Source: Moritella sp. PE36 (lineage in GTDB: Bacteria > Pseudomonadota > Gammaproteobacteria > Enterobacterales > Moritellaceae). Taken from it: a DNA stretch of 64,000 nt. Below are positions 1 through 8,630 of this stretch, piece after piece. Numbering within the stretch: the stretch's first letter is position 1; each line of letters begins with the position of its first letter. The notes below the pieces were generated by a model. The model was not told the origin of the DNA. It worked only from the letters and a program-made list of their open reading frames with translations, and ran no database searches. The stretch is from positions 1 to 64,000 of the forward strand of contig NZ_ABCQ01000015.1 of the NCBI RefSeq assembly GCF_000170855.1. The letters are read 5' to 3'. The position numbers and the translations under genes were made by a program.

Positions 1-200
1 TAAAAATGCTTATATTTTAAAGGAACTTTCCAGTAAAACTGTATCTAATTAATAAACTTTAAATAGTAAGACAACCATTCAGCTAGTTTGATAGACTAGC
101 TGCTATTATCGAATAAACTTGATTGAAAACCGTTTAATCCAGTTTATTTAATTAAGTTATCAACAACTTAATTCCAATTTTAATTATAGCGAAGTGAAAC

Positions 201-1367
201 GTGGCCAATCAATTTAAAAAACTTATCCTAACGAGCCTCGCAATGGCGAGTTTCTCATTAAGTGCAGCACCGAGTGTGATCCCCGATACACCCGTCGTTG
301 CAGCTAAAGCATTCATATTAATTGATTTTGATTCAGGCAAAGTGATCGCAGAAAAAAATGCCGATGATTCATTAAAGCCTGCCAGCCTAACTAAAATGAT
401 GACCAGTTATGTTATTGGCCAAGAAATAAGATCCGGCAACATCAACCTTGATGATCAAGTAACTATCAGTAAAAATGCATGGGCTAAAAACTTCCCCGAT
501 TCATCAAAGATGTTTATCGAGGTTGGCAAAACCATAACAGTAGAAAAGCTCAATCAAGGCATCATCGTTCAATCTGGTAATGATGCTTGCGTGGCGATGG
601 CAGAGTATATTGCCGGCACCGAAGGTGCCTTTGCGCAGTTGATGAATTCATGGAGCAAACAGCTCGGTATGGATGCCACGCACTTTGCTAATAGCCACGG
701 TTTAGATAGCAAAGATCAATACACTACCGCGCGTGATATGGCTACATTAGGGCAAGCACTTATCCGTGATGTGCCTGAAGAGTATCGCATTTACTCGCAA
801 AAGAAATTTACTTATAACGGCATCACCCAATACAACCGTAATGGCTTATTGTGGGATAAAAGCATGAACGTAGACGGCATTAAAACCGGTCATACCTCAG
901 GCGCTGGTTACAATCTCGTTTCTTCAGCAACGAAAGATAACATGCGTTTAGTGGCGGTGGTACTGGGTACTAAAAGTGCCGATGCACGTAAAGCAGAAAG
1001 TAAAAAACTGCTTAACTTCGGTTTCCGCTTCTATGAAACAGTCACACTGCATGAAGCAAATTCAAGCATAGTGGCAGAACGTGTATGGATGGGTGAACAA
1101 GAGCAGATTGAACTAGGTCTAGCAAATAAATTAACGCTGACAGTACCACGTGGCCAAGCCAAAAACTTAACCGCTGATTTCGAGATCCAAAAAGAGCTAA
1201 GCGCACCTATCGCTAAAGGTGATATCGTCGGTAAAGTATTCTATATACTTAACGATGAAGAGATTGCTCAAGCTGATTTGATCGCACTTGAAGACGTTGA
1301 ATTAGGTAGTTGGTTTAGCAGATTAATTGATTATTTCAAATTATTATTTGCCGGTTGGTTTGGTTAA
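201..1367 (+). CDS. dacA: D-alanyl-D-alanine carboxypeptidase (PBP5/6 type)
   Basis: This is a serine-type DD-carboxypeptidase that removes the terminal D-Ala of peptidoglycan pentapeptides in the periplasm. Residues 1-23 form a signal peptide. The three penicillin-binding motifs are visible: SLTK at 62-65, SGN at 125-127 and KTG at 228-230. A C-terminal domain follows, and the last ~20 residues (Trp/Phe/Leu-rich, ending GWFG) form the amphipathic membrane anchor typical of PBP5. The 388-aa length is normal for the family. The start is a GTG, chosen because the signal peptide begins there. It lies upstream of ybeD-lipB-lipA, as in many Gammaproteobacteria. Confidence 0.96.
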   Translation: MANQFKKLILTSLAMASFSLSAAPSVIPDTPVVAAKAFILIDFDSGKVIAEKNADDSLKPASLTKMMTSYVIGQEIRSGNINLDDQVTISKNAWAKNFPDSSKMFIEVGKTITVEKLNQGIIVQSGNDACVAMAEYIAGTEGAFAQLMNSWSKQLGMDATHFANSHGLDSKDQYTTARDMATLGQALIRDVPEEYRIYSQKKFTYNGITQYNRNGLLWDKSMNVDGIKTGHTSGAGYNLVSSATKDNMRLVAVVLGTKSADARKAESKKLLNFGFRFYETVTLHEANSSIVAERVWMGEQEQIELGLANKLTLTVPRGQAKNLTADFEIQKELSAPIAKGDIVGKVFYILNDEEIAQADLIALEDVELGSWFSRLIDYFKLLFAGWFG

Positions 1368-1395
1368 TCCTTTCCCTGACACAGTTACCCGATTA

Positions 1396-1659
1396 TATAC
1401 CCAAGCTACTTCAAGCTGCACAATCAGCAAACCGAAAGGAGAGGATATTCAAGGCATGAAGTCGAGGATTTAGTTATTCTAAATCAAGGCTTCATAACGC
1501 CGAAGATGCCTTCGTTCGGCTTGCCCTGCGGGAGGCGAGCAGGGATAACAGCACAGCGTTACAATATTTGAAAATGGGATAACCATTATCTACATATTGC
1601 GCCTTGTACTGATATCCCTGCTCGTCTCTGATCTAGCATCTTGAAGTAACTTGGGTATA
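1396..1659. mobile_element. MITE-like element with terminal inverted repeats
   Basis: A 264-bp non-coding segment is bounded by inverted repeats of about 24 bp. The left end, 1396-1419, begins TATACCCAAGCTACTTCAAG, and the right end, 1636-1659, is its reverse complement with two differences. Inside, 1536-1547 (CGAGCAGGGATA) is exactly repeated in inverted orientation at 1613-1624, so the element could fold into a branched structure. It carries no open frame of note and separates dacA from ybeD. I recall similar TATACCCAAG-ended repeats in many copies in Vibrionaceae and Moritella genomes. No clear target-site duplication was seen. Confidence 0.75.
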
Positions 1660-1722
1660 ATGACGAATACAAAGGAGGCAGTTGTCTCCTTTGCCATTAT
1701 TTCTAAGGTACGAGAAAAACTA

Positions 1723-1992
1723 ATGTCTTTAAATACCAAATTCGACGAACTGCTTGATTTTCCTTGTCTACTTAACTTTAAAGTTATCGGTAATACCGAT
1801 CCTAAACTCGAAGATAACATTGTTGCAGTGGCACAGAAGCATGTTCCAGGTAACTATGCCCCTAGCTCAAGAAAGAGCAGCAAAGGCACTTACAACTCTG
1901 TATCTATCAAAATTAAAGTCCAAGACAAAGATCAAATAGAAGGCTTATACGTAGCGTTCGGTGCGATCCCAGGTGTGGTCCGCGTTTTATAA
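1723..1992 (+). CDS. ybeD: YbeD/DUF493 family protein
   Basis: A small cytosolic protein of the DUF493 (YbeD) family, with an ACT-like fold and no defined catalytic role. The pattern LLDFPC...FKVIG, the central HVPGNY...SSKGTYNSVSI segment and the C-terminal GxVRVL match the family along its whole length. The start ATG at 1723 gives 89 residues, the family's usual size, with AAGGTA upstream. The frame stays open back to 1651 inside the inverted-repeat element, but those residues do not belong to the family. It sits between dacA and lipB as in E. coli. Confidence 0.88.
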   Translation: MSLNTKFDELLDFPCLLNFKVIGNTDPKLEDNIVAVAQKHVPGNYAPSSRKSSKGTYNSVSIKIKVQDKDQIEGLYVAFGAIPGVVRVL

Positions 1993-2010
1993 TAACTAAT
2001 ATCCATATCA

Positions 2011-2043
2011 AAAATCTAATTAGTGTGGCTAATTAGATTTTTT
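2011..2043 (+). terminator. Rho-independent terminator after ybeD
   Basis: A 13-bp perfect stem (2011-2023 with 2029-2041, loop TGTGG) runs into a T-tract. It ends only about 32 bp before the lipB start, leaving little room for a separate lipB promoter. Confidence 0.8.
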
Positions 2044-2075
2044 GCGTTGGTGTTAATCATATAGAAGAGCATATT

Positions 2076-2732
2076 TTGTCAGAACATAGCATTATAATTC
2101 GTCAACTTAATCGCCAACCTTACTGTACTGTATTTGACGCGATGAAGTCGTTTACTGATAACAGAGACGACCACACTGAAGATGAACTTTGGTTTGTTGA
2201 GCACGATCCCGTGTTTACCCAAGGTCAAGCTGGTAAAGCTGAGCATATACTGGCGACTGGCGACATCCCCGTCGTGCAAGCCGATCGCGGAGGCCAAGTG
2301 ACTTATCATGGCCCTGGTCAACAAGTAGTGTATTTTTTACTCGATATTAAACGCCGTAAACTTGGCGTACGAGACCTTGTCAGCCACATCGAGAATGGTA
2401 TTGTTGCCACACTGGCAGAAACAGGTATTGAAGCCTACCCTCGTGCAGATGCACCCGGTGTTTATGTTGCTGACAAAAAAGTTGCTTCATTAGGTTTAAG
2501 GATCAGAAAAGGCCGTTCGTTCCATGGTTTAGCGCTTAATGTAAACATGGACTTATCCCCTTTTCTGCGTATTAACCCTTGTGGTTATGCGGGTATGGAA
2601 ATGACCCAAACAAGTGATCTGGGTGGTGCTACCAGCTTAGAAGAGATACAACCTAAGCTAGTCGAACACCTATGTTCCCTGCTAGAATACACCCAATTAA
2701 CTTTCAAAGATGGATTAACAGAGCATGAGTAA
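2076..2732 (+). CDS. lipB: Octanoyl-ACP:protein octanoyltransferase
   Basis: LipB transfers octanoyl groups from acyl carrier protein to lipoyl domains, the first step of lipoate synthesis. The family signature [12 protein letters not shown] is at residues 71-82. The catalytic lysine lies in [10 protein letters not shown] (Lys135) and the acyl-accepting cysteine in NPCGY (Cys169). The length of 218 aa is typical. The start is a TTG at 2076, since the first in-frame ATG is 22 codons inside the conserved domain, and a GAAGAG ribosome-binding site precedes it. The stop overlaps the lipA start by 8 bp, so the two are translationally coupled. Confidence 0.94.
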   Translation: MSEHSIIIRQLNRQPYCTVFDAMKSFTDNRDDHTEDELWFVEHDPVFTQGQAGKAEHILATGDIPVVQADRGGQVTYHGPGQQVVYFLLDIKRRKLGVRDLVSHIENGIVATLAETGIEAYPRADAPGVYVADKKVASLGLRIRKGRSFHGLALNVNMDLSPFLRINPCGYAGMEMTQTSDLGGATSLEEIQPKLVEHLCSLLEYTQLTFKDGLTEHE

Positions 2733-3690
2733 TACCGTTCGATTAGAGCCAGGCGTTAAACTTCGCGACGCCGATAAAATGGCTAAAATTCCAGTTAAAA
2801 TTATTGCTACTGAGAATGATGAGATCCTGCGTAAGCCATCGTGGCTGAAGATCCGTCTACCGAAAAGCTCTGCTCGTATCCAAGAAATTAAAGCTGTGAT
2901 GCGTGAAAACAACCTGCATTCAGTTTGTGAAGAAGCATCTTGTCCAAACCTTACTGAGTGCTTTAACCACGGTACTGCGACCTTTATGATCATGGGTGCA
3001 ATCTGCACTCGTCGCTGCCCATTCTGCGATGTTGCTCATGGTAAACCATTACCACTCGTTGCCGAAGAACCGCTTAAATTAGCGCAAACGATTGCCAAGA
3101 TGAAGCTAAAATACGTGGTAATTACCTCTGTAGATCGTGATGATTTACGTGATGGTGGCGCACAGCATTTTGTCGATTGTATCCGTGAAATCCGCTTACT
3201 GAACCCTGAAATAAAAATCGAAATTTTGGTTCCCGATTTCAAAGGCCGTATGGATAAAGCATTAGAAATCTTTAAAGATACACCACCAGATGTATTTAAC
3301 CACAACCTAGAAACTGCACCACAACATTACAAAATGGCGCGTCCTGGTTCTGATTATCAGTGGTCTTTACGTTTACTTAAACGCTTTAAAGAAATGCACC
3401 CGAACGTTCCAACTAAGTCAGGTCTAATGATGGGCTTGGGTGAAACCAACGAAGAGATTGCAGAAGTAATTAATGATCTTGCTGAGAATGGCGTAACGAT
3501 GCTGACACTAGGTCAATATTTACAACCAAGCCGTCATCACTTGCCAGTGAAACGCTACGTTCACCCAGACGACTTTGATGCACTTGGTGTACTTGCAAAA
3601 GAAGTTGGCTTTGAGCATGCTGCCTGCGGTCCATTCGTGCGTTCTTCATACCATGCAGACTTACAAGCACAAGGCAAAGAGGTTACTTAA
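2725..3690 (+). CDS. lipA: Lipoyl synthase (radical SAM)
   Basis: LipA inserts two sulfur atoms into protein-bound octanoyl chains to make the lipoyl cofactor. The auxiliary iron-sulfur cluster cysteines are at 68, 73 and 79 ([12 protein letters not shown]). The radical-SAM triad CxxxCxxC is at 94-101 (CTRRCPFC). The C-terminal RSSYHAD segment carries the serine that ligates the auxiliary cluster in characterised homologues. The length of 321 aa is standard. It forms a two-gene operon with lipB. Confidence 0.97.
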   Translation: MSNTVRLEPGVKLRDADKMAKIPVKIIATENDEILRKPSWLKIRLPKSSARIQEIKAVMRENNLHSVCEEASCPNLTECFNHGTATFMIMGAICTRRCPFCDVAHGKPLPLVAEEPLKLAQTIAKMKLKYVVITSVDRDDLRDGGAQHFVDCIREIRLLNPEIKIEILVPDFKGRMDKALEIFKDTPPDVFNHNLETAPQHYKMARPGSDYQWSLRLLKRFKEMHPNVPTKSGLMMGLGETNEEIAEVINDLAENGVTMLTLGQYLQPSRHHLPVKRYVHPDDFDALGVLAKEVGFEHAACGPFVRSSYHADLQAQGKEVT

Positions 3691-3706
3691 CCTTACCTGT
3701 GTTTTA

Positions 3707-3750
3707 TCAACGCTAACACGATAATATATTTTCGCTGTTAGCGTTGATTT
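3707..3750 (+). terminator. Hairpin after lipA, probable terminator
   Basis: A 12-bp perfect stem (TCAACGCTAACA at 3707-3718 with TGTTAGCGTTGA at 3736-3747) follows the lipA stop. The following T-run is short, so termination is likely but not certain. Confidence 0.6.
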
Positions 3751-3813
3751 ACCCCTATCCATAGCAAATCAGCAAACTTCACATCACGATTTAACTATCC
3801 AGCTACCTGAACA

Positions 3814-4548
3814 CTATTTAGCCGGCTTTTTTTCACTCGTGTCAAAATAAGCACCCGGTGCGCTAAGTAACCGTTTCGTCGCATCAACCGGCATTTCTAA
3901 AATACCTTTAATGGCCCCTTTTGCCGCCCCTTTCGAGGCATTTTCACCAATCTTATCACTGGCTTCAACCAAGGCTTCAACACGGGTGAGCGTTGGTGGT
4001 ATATCCATGCGAACTTTTTCAACCTGAGCTAAAATTGGTGGGATTAATCCGTTAATATCATCGACACGCTTGTTCACCGCGTCCACGCGCCTCAAGATGG
4101 CAGGGATCCGTTTATTGACCGCATTAACTTGCTTTAATAACGCCGGTAACTCGGCACGCACTGCCGCCACTTCAGCGAGAATGGCAGGCACAGCTAAACG
4201 CACTGCTGCAACTTCTTGCAAGATTGGCGGAATACTCACACGGAGAGATTCCACTTCGGTTAGAATAGCCGGAACACTACCACGCACAGCAGCAACTTCG
4301 ATTAAGATATTCGGGATACTTTGCGCATTTATCATTTCAACTTGCGCCACTATCGCCGGTATTTGTACCGAAATATCATCGATCTTCTGCAATATATCAG
4401 GCAGAGCCTTTCGAACTTCAGCCACTTCTTTGGTCAAGTTCAGTACCGCATAGGAAAAATAGCTTAAACTTGCTGCAACCAAGGCTGCAGCTAATACTGT
4501 TGAAGTATTAAACCGTGAAGCTACTTTGTTTACCGCTTGTTGAACCAT
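3814..4548 (-). CDS. Membrane-anchored protein with 14-residue proline-phased repeats
   Basis: I do not recognise a function. One hydrophobic helix at about residues 17-38 is followed by a long hydrophilic domain built of about nine repeats of roughly 14 residues, each of the form [IVL]-P-x-[IL]-L-x-x-V-x-x-[VL]-R. One unit is extended to 21 residues. The tail holds an Ala/Gly/Lys-rich GAAKGAIKG segment and a charged C-terminus. The regular spacing suggests an extended kinked helical or coiled-coil rod, probably periplasmic. The start at 4548 was preferred because an ideal AAGGAGG site lies just upstream; the frame is open seven codons further. It is monocistronic, convergent with lipA and upstream of the proA terminator. 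Confidence 0.75.
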   Translation of the reverse strand: MVQQAVNKVASRFNTSTVLAAALVAASLSYFSYAVLNLTKEVAEVRKALPDILQKIDDISVQIPAIVAQVEMINAQSIPNILIEVAAVRGSVPAILTEVESLRVSIPPILQEVAAVRLAVPAILAEVAAVRAELPALLKQVNAVNKRIPAILRRVDAVNKRVDDINGLIPPILAQVEKVRMDIPPTLTRVEALVEASDKIGENASKGAAKGAIKGILEMPVDATKRLLSAPGAYFDTSEKKPAK

Positions 4549-4582
4549 AAGCTCCTCCTTGCATGTCACTCTAGGCGAATAT

Positions 4583-4614
4583 AAAAAAGGCAGTCACATA
4601 TTACGGGACTGCCT
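4583..4614 (-). terminator. Rho-independent terminator of proBA
   Basis: On the minus strand AGGCAGTC and GACTGCCT form an 8-bp stem (4607-4614 with 4588-4595), followed by six T residues, directly downstream of proA. Confidence 0.85.
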
Positions 4615-4649
4615 GAGCACTTAATCAAATTAGCAACACAGTAAGATGC

Positions 4650-5906
4650 TTATGGTCGAATTAAACCATCACCAATTGCAATCCATTTATACGTTGTTAA
4701 CTCTTCTAACCCCATTGGACCACGTGCATGTAATTTTTGTGTTGATACCGCAACCTCAGCGCCTAAACCAAACTGGCTGCCATCAGTGAAACGCGTACTC
4801 GCATTCACGTAAACAGCCGCTGAGTTAACCGCATTCAAGAAACGCGTCGCATTGGTTAAGTTATCCGTTAAGATCGCATCTGAGTGCTCTGTTGAATGCT
4901 CACGAATATGAACAATAGCTTCTTCAACATCAGCGACAACTTTAACGCCTAACACCAGCGCGAGCCATTCTTGATCAAAGCAATCAGCTGTGGCCACATG
5001 TAAATTCTTTGCATTCACATTTGATAATGCAATATGCGCTTTTGGCTCAGCACGTAATTCCACTGCATTTGTTGCTAAACGTTCAGCGAGTAATGGCAAG
5101 AAGCTTGCGGCTATGTCTTTATGCACTAATACCGTATCTAATGCATTACAAGCAGAAGGACGTTGGACCTTGGCATTTTCAATGATCGCCAGTGCATCTT
5201 CAACATTAGCAGATGCATCAACAAACGCATGACAAATACCCATACCACCTGTGATCACCGGGATGGTACTCTGCTCTTGGCATAAACGATGTAAACCGGG
5301 ACCACCGCGTGGGATGATCATGTCGACATATTTATCCATTTTCAATAAAGCAGTCACCAATTCACGATTCGGATCTGCGATCACTTGAATCGAATCTTTT
5401 GGTAATTGCGCTTTTTCTAACGCTGTTTGGATCAAATACACCAAAATTAAGTTTGAATGAACGGTTTCTTTACCGCCACGTAAGATCGCGGCATTACCTG
5501 TTTTCAAACTTAGCGCCGCAATATCAATCGTCACATTCGGACGCGCTTCATAAATCACGCCCATCACGCCTAATGGAATACGACGTTTTGATAAACGTAA
5601 GCCGTTTTCTAATACCTTACCTTCAGACTCAGCGCCCACTGGATCGGGTAAAGCAATCACACCACGCACGTCGGCAATGATCGCAGCCAGTCTTGCTTCT
5701 GTTAATAATAGACGGTCTAGCAACGCATCGGTTAAACCGTTGGCTTTACCGGCAGCAATATCTTTCGCATTCTCGACTAAAATCTCTGCTTGGCTATTTT
5801 CTAATTCACACGCAATACATTCTAGAGCGTAATTCTTCTGTGCCGTGGTTAACGTTGCTAATTCATAACTCGCAAGCTTGGCTTTTTTTCCTAATTCTTG
5901 TAACAC
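4650..5906 (-). CDS. proA: Gamma-glutamyl phosphate reductase
   Basis: ProA reduces gamma-glutamyl phosphate to glutamate semialdehyde with NADPH, the second step of proline synthesis. The protein belongs to the aldehyde dehydrogenase superfamily. The catalytic cysteine lies in the motif [13 protein letters not shown] (Cys253), and the family strings [17 protein letters not shown] and [10 protein letters not shown] are present. The length of 418 aa is standard. It lies 10 bp after proB and is followed by a terminator, so proBA is a two-gene operon. Confidence 0.97.
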   Translation of the reverse strand: MLQELGKKAKLASYELATLTTAQKNYALECIACELENSQAEILVENAKDIAAGKANGLTDALLDRLLLTEARLAAIIADVRGVIALPDPVGAESEGKVLENGLRLSKRRIPLGVMGVIYEARPNVTIDIAALSLKTGNAAILRGGKETVHSNLILVYLIQTALEKAQLPKDSIQVIADPNRELVTALLKMDKYVDMIIPRGGPGLHRLCQEQSTIPVITGGMGICHAFVDASANVEDALAIIENAKVQRPSACNALDTVLVHKDIAASFLPLLAERLATNAVELRAEPKAHIALSNVNAKNLHVATADCFDQEWLALVLGVKVVADVEEAIVHIREHSTEHSDAILTDNLTNATRFLNAVNSAAVYVNASTRFTDGSQFGLGAEVAVSTQKLHARGPMGLEELTTYKWIAIGDGLIRP

Positions 5907-5916
5907 GTTATCTTCC

Positions 5917-7020
5917 TTAAAATAAAACTAAATCATCGCGATGGATGGCAACAGCACCGTAGCCATAACCTAACTTGCTTTCGATATCACACGAATGGCA
6001 ACCTGCAATTGTTGCAAGCTCATCACTGGTATAACGGCAGATGCCACGCCCAAGTAATTTACCTTGCAGTGATTGTAACTGGATCACATCACCACGTTTA
6101 AATGTTGCCGATACTTCGGTAATACCTTTCGGTAATAAACTGCTGCCTTTTTGCGTTACCGCAGTCACGGCACCATCGTCGATAATAACGATACCCGATG
6201 GTGGCGGACCTGCTAATATCCATTGTTTACGGCTTTCTAATGGACTGATATGCGAAGGAAATAAGGTACCAACATGCTTGCCGGCAGCAACACGTAACAC
6301 CACATCTTCAGCAATACCCGCCGCAATCACCACATCAATACCTGATCGGCAAGCAATTTCAGCCGCTTGTATCTTAGTTGCCATACCACCAGTGCCTAGA
6401 CCGCCGACAGTGCCACCCGCTAATTGACGTATCTCATCATCAATCACATCAACAACTTCAATCAGTTTCGCATCTGGGTTATTACGTGGATCAGCGGTAA
6501 ACAAGCCTTCTTGATCGGTTAACAGCATTAACGTATCAGCGTTCGCTAAAATAGCCGCAAGTGCCGATAAATTATCATTATCACCCACTTTGATTTCAGC
6601 TGTAGCGACCGCATCATTTTCATTAATAATCGGCACAATACGGTTGTCTAATAATGCCCGCATGGTATCGCGCGCATTTAAAAATCGTTCACGATCATCA
6701 AGATCTGCACGTGTTAATAACATCTGTCCGACATTGAGGCCGTAGATATTAAACAGGCTCTGCCAAATAAAAATAAGCTGACTTTGACCAACAGCGGCCA
6801 ACATCTGCTTATTTGCCATGGTGGGGGCTAATTCAGGAGCACCTAAATGTTCACGTCCGGCAGCAATCGCGCCAGACGTTACAACTATAATATCATGCCC
6901 TTGCTTGTACAATTTCGCACATTGACGAACCAACTCAACCATGTGGGCACGATCTATTTTTGCCGTGCCACTGGTTAATACACTGGTTCCTAACTTCACC
7001 ACTATGGTTTTCTTAGCCAT
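5917..7020 (-). CDS. proB: Glutamate 5-kinase
   Basis: ProB phosphorylates glutamate to start proline synthesis. It has an N-terminal amino-acid kinase domain (about 1-260), with KLGTSVLT at the start, TSGAIAAGR, the substrate motif NENDAVAT and the GTGGMATK segment. A C-terminal PUA domain (about 275-355) is present, as in E. coli-type enzymes with proline feedback control. The 367-aa length is normal. The gene is first in the proBA operon. Confidence 0.97.
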   Translation of the reverse strand: MAKKTIVVKLGTSVLTSGTAKIDRAHMVELVRQCAKLYKQGHDIIVVTSGAIAAGREHLGAPELAPTMANKQMLAAVGQSQLIFIWQSLFNIYGLNVGQMLLTRADLDDRERFLNARDTMRALLDNRIVPIINENDAVATAEIKVGDNDNLSALAAILANADTLMLLTDQEGLFTADPRNNPDAKLIEVVDVIDDEIRQLAGGTVGGLGTGGMATKIQAAEIACRSGIDVVIAAGIAEDVVLRVAAGKHVGTLFPSHISPLESRKQWILAGPPPSGIVIIDDGAVTAVTQKGSSLLPKGITEVSATFKRGDVIQLQSLQGKLLGRGICRYTSDELATIAGCHSCDIESKLGYGYGAVAIHRDDLVLF

Positions 7021-7207
7021 TTAACTCATTCTCGTTACTAACTTAATGAGTATTTTGACCTGAGAAGCACTTTTATACAATAGGGGGAAGCTTGATAGAC
7101 GGGGAAAGTACAGCGAAACACTGCACTTTTATCAGATCTAACGCTGCGTTTATTATCAGACCGAATAATCGGATAGAATTGATGAAAATAACGACATAAT
7201 CAAGATG

Positions 7208-7618
7208 CTATGCTGCAGACAAGATCAAGGTCTTTGCCAATATAGAGGACGGTTTTAGGTTAAAGCTCAATTGCTCTGTCAGACAAACAGATAATTTCTC
7301 GTAGAATACATTAAGTGATTTTGTGACATCATGTTGCAACGCTTTGGGAATTGGCGTTATGATCCACTCACCGGCTTTATTATACGTGCCAAACTGATAT
7401 TGATATTCAAACGTATCATCGACTAAATTCATCTCTAGCCACCAACCGTAAAACTCACGTTCATCAGGTTCAATGTTGGCATCAATACAGACACTAAAGC
7501 AATCGAAGTAAAAAGAGGTAGGTTGGCAATTATGTTCTCTTAAATAAGGGCCGAGAGCATTTAAAATACGAATACGTTTACGAAAATAAATCAAGTTTGG
7601 GTCAGTCGCTATTACCAT
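7208..7618 (-). CDS. crl: Sigma factor-binding protein Crl
   Basis: Crl is a small protein that binds sigma-S and promotes its assembly with core RNA polymerase. The sequence matches the family in order: ALGPYLRE near residue 20, FYFDCFSVC, the signature EREFYGWWLEM and the YQYQFGTYNKAGEW segment. The 136-aa length fits. Position next to proBA and near gpt repeats the E. coli arrangement, which supports the call. In E. coli frsA lies between gpt and crl; here that gap is only about 230 bp with no gene. Confidence 0.9.
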   Translation of the reverse strand: MVIATDPNLIYFRKRIRILNALGPYLREHNCQPTSFYFDCFSVCIDANIEPDEREFYGWWLEMNLVDDTFEYQYQFGTYNKAGEWIITPIPKALQHDVTKSLNVFYEKLSVCLTEQLSFNLKPSSILAKTLILSAA

Positions 7619-7776
7619 AATGATTATCTCTTATGTGCTGTTCGTGATGAATTATGCGCTATAAATGATTCACTATAAATGTTGAGGGATAACTATTAAG
7701 TATAGTTAACAATAAATGCAGGTCAAATAATACGACTAAAAAACAAGGTTTTTACAGTGTATAATATCGATAAATG

Positions 7777-7799
7777 CAGTGTCGCGAGTTACGACACTG
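7777..7799 (-). terminator. Hairpin after gpt, possible terminator
   Basis: An 8-bp perfect stem (CAGTGTCG at 7777-7784 with CGACACTG at 7792-7799) lies 46 bp downstream of gpt. The T-run after it is poor on both strands. Confidence 0.45.
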
Positions 7800-7844
7800 T
7801 TTAATAACGAGAATACAGACTGACCTATAATCTCGGTAGTTTAA

Positions 7845-8306
7845 TTAACCTTGTTTGCAGATTGGTTCTACAAATTCAATCGCCATATCCCAAGGTAACT
7901 CAATCCAAGTATCCTGGCTAATAGCAGTCACAAAATCATCAACTAAATGCTCACCCAGTGGCTTCGCATAGACAGTAACAAATTTACCTTTAGGGTACAT
8001 TAGGCGAATTTTCTTCGCTGTTTCACCACTATCAACTAAATCATCAATAATAATAAAGCCTTCACCATCACCCGGTGCTGATTTTAATACCGTCATATCA
8101 CGCTGATGATCGTGGTCGTAGCTTGAGATACATACAGTATCAACATGACGTAAGTCTAATTCACGCGCAAGAATGGCTGCAGGTACTAAACCACCACGAC
8201 TAACCGCAATGATACCTTTCCACTGTGTTGCAGGAAGAAGTTTACGAGCAAGTTTACGCGTATCACGCTGTAAATCATCCCAAGATACTATAAATTTATC
8301 ACTCAT
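7845..8306 (-). CDS. gpt: Xanthine-guanine phosphoribosyltransferase
   Basis: Gpt salvages guanine and xanthine by attaching them to PRPP. The PRPP-binding loop [13 protein letters not shown] is at residues 84-96. The N-terminal [19 protein letters not shown] and the [15 protein letters not shown] segments are typical of the enterobacterial-type enzyme, as is the 153-aa length. It is divergent from pepD across a 324-bp spacer, as in E. coli. Confidence 0.96.
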   Translation of the reverse strand: MSDKFIVSWDDLQRDTRKLARKLLPATQWKGIIAVSRGGLVPAAILARELDLRHVDTVCISSYDHDHQRDMTVLKSAPGDGEGFIIIDDLVDSGETAKKIRLMYPKGKFVTVYAKPLGEHLVDDFVTAISQDTWIELPWDMAIEFVEPICKQG

Positions 8307-8630
8307 TTAACCAACCTCTATATACACTTAGCGAACGAACTAAGGTATAGCTATATAAAATCATCAACGAAGGGTTTACGTACAAAAAATCAGACTTTGC
8401 ACACTCAATTTGCAACCCGTAAAGATACCAGTACTTGACCCTTGGGACAAGTTATTAACTGGCAATTACCTCCTATAGAGTATGATAAGGCGACAACTTG
8501 TTTACGGTATCGCATAACTATAGATTAACACAGTGGATTTGGAATATTACGCTTTACTATCTCAATAAACTGGAACATCCTTTGTCTCATGCTAAGTATA
8601 ATGATTAATTCCAACTAAGGAGCTACTGTA
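8307..8630. promoter_or_regulatory. Divergent gpt/pepD control region with a dyad
   Basis: No gene was seen in this 324-bp spacer. A 20-bp near-perfect dyad, ACTTGACCCTTGGGACAAGT at 8433-8452 (one A-A mismatch per arm pair), lies near its middle and could be an operator shared by the two genes. A TATAAT hexamer at 8597-8602, about 28 bp before the pepD start, is a candidate -10 box, though no good -35 box precedes it. The pepD ribosome-binding site AAGGAG lies just before the GTG start. Confidence 0.4.

Noticed and set aside
1651-1722. Upstream extension of the ybeD frame into the inverted-repeat element
   Set aside because: The residues do not belong to the YbeD family, and an ATG with a fitting AAGGTA site lies at 1723.
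1590-1820. Open frame of 76 codons on the minus strand
   Set aside because: It overlaps ybeD and the inverted-repeat element, has Ser-rich low complexity and no ribosome-binding site.
4070-4453. Open frame of 127 codons on the plus strand
   Set aside because: It is the antisense shadow of the repeat protein; its Thr/Ala-rich repeats come from the repeated codons on the other strand.
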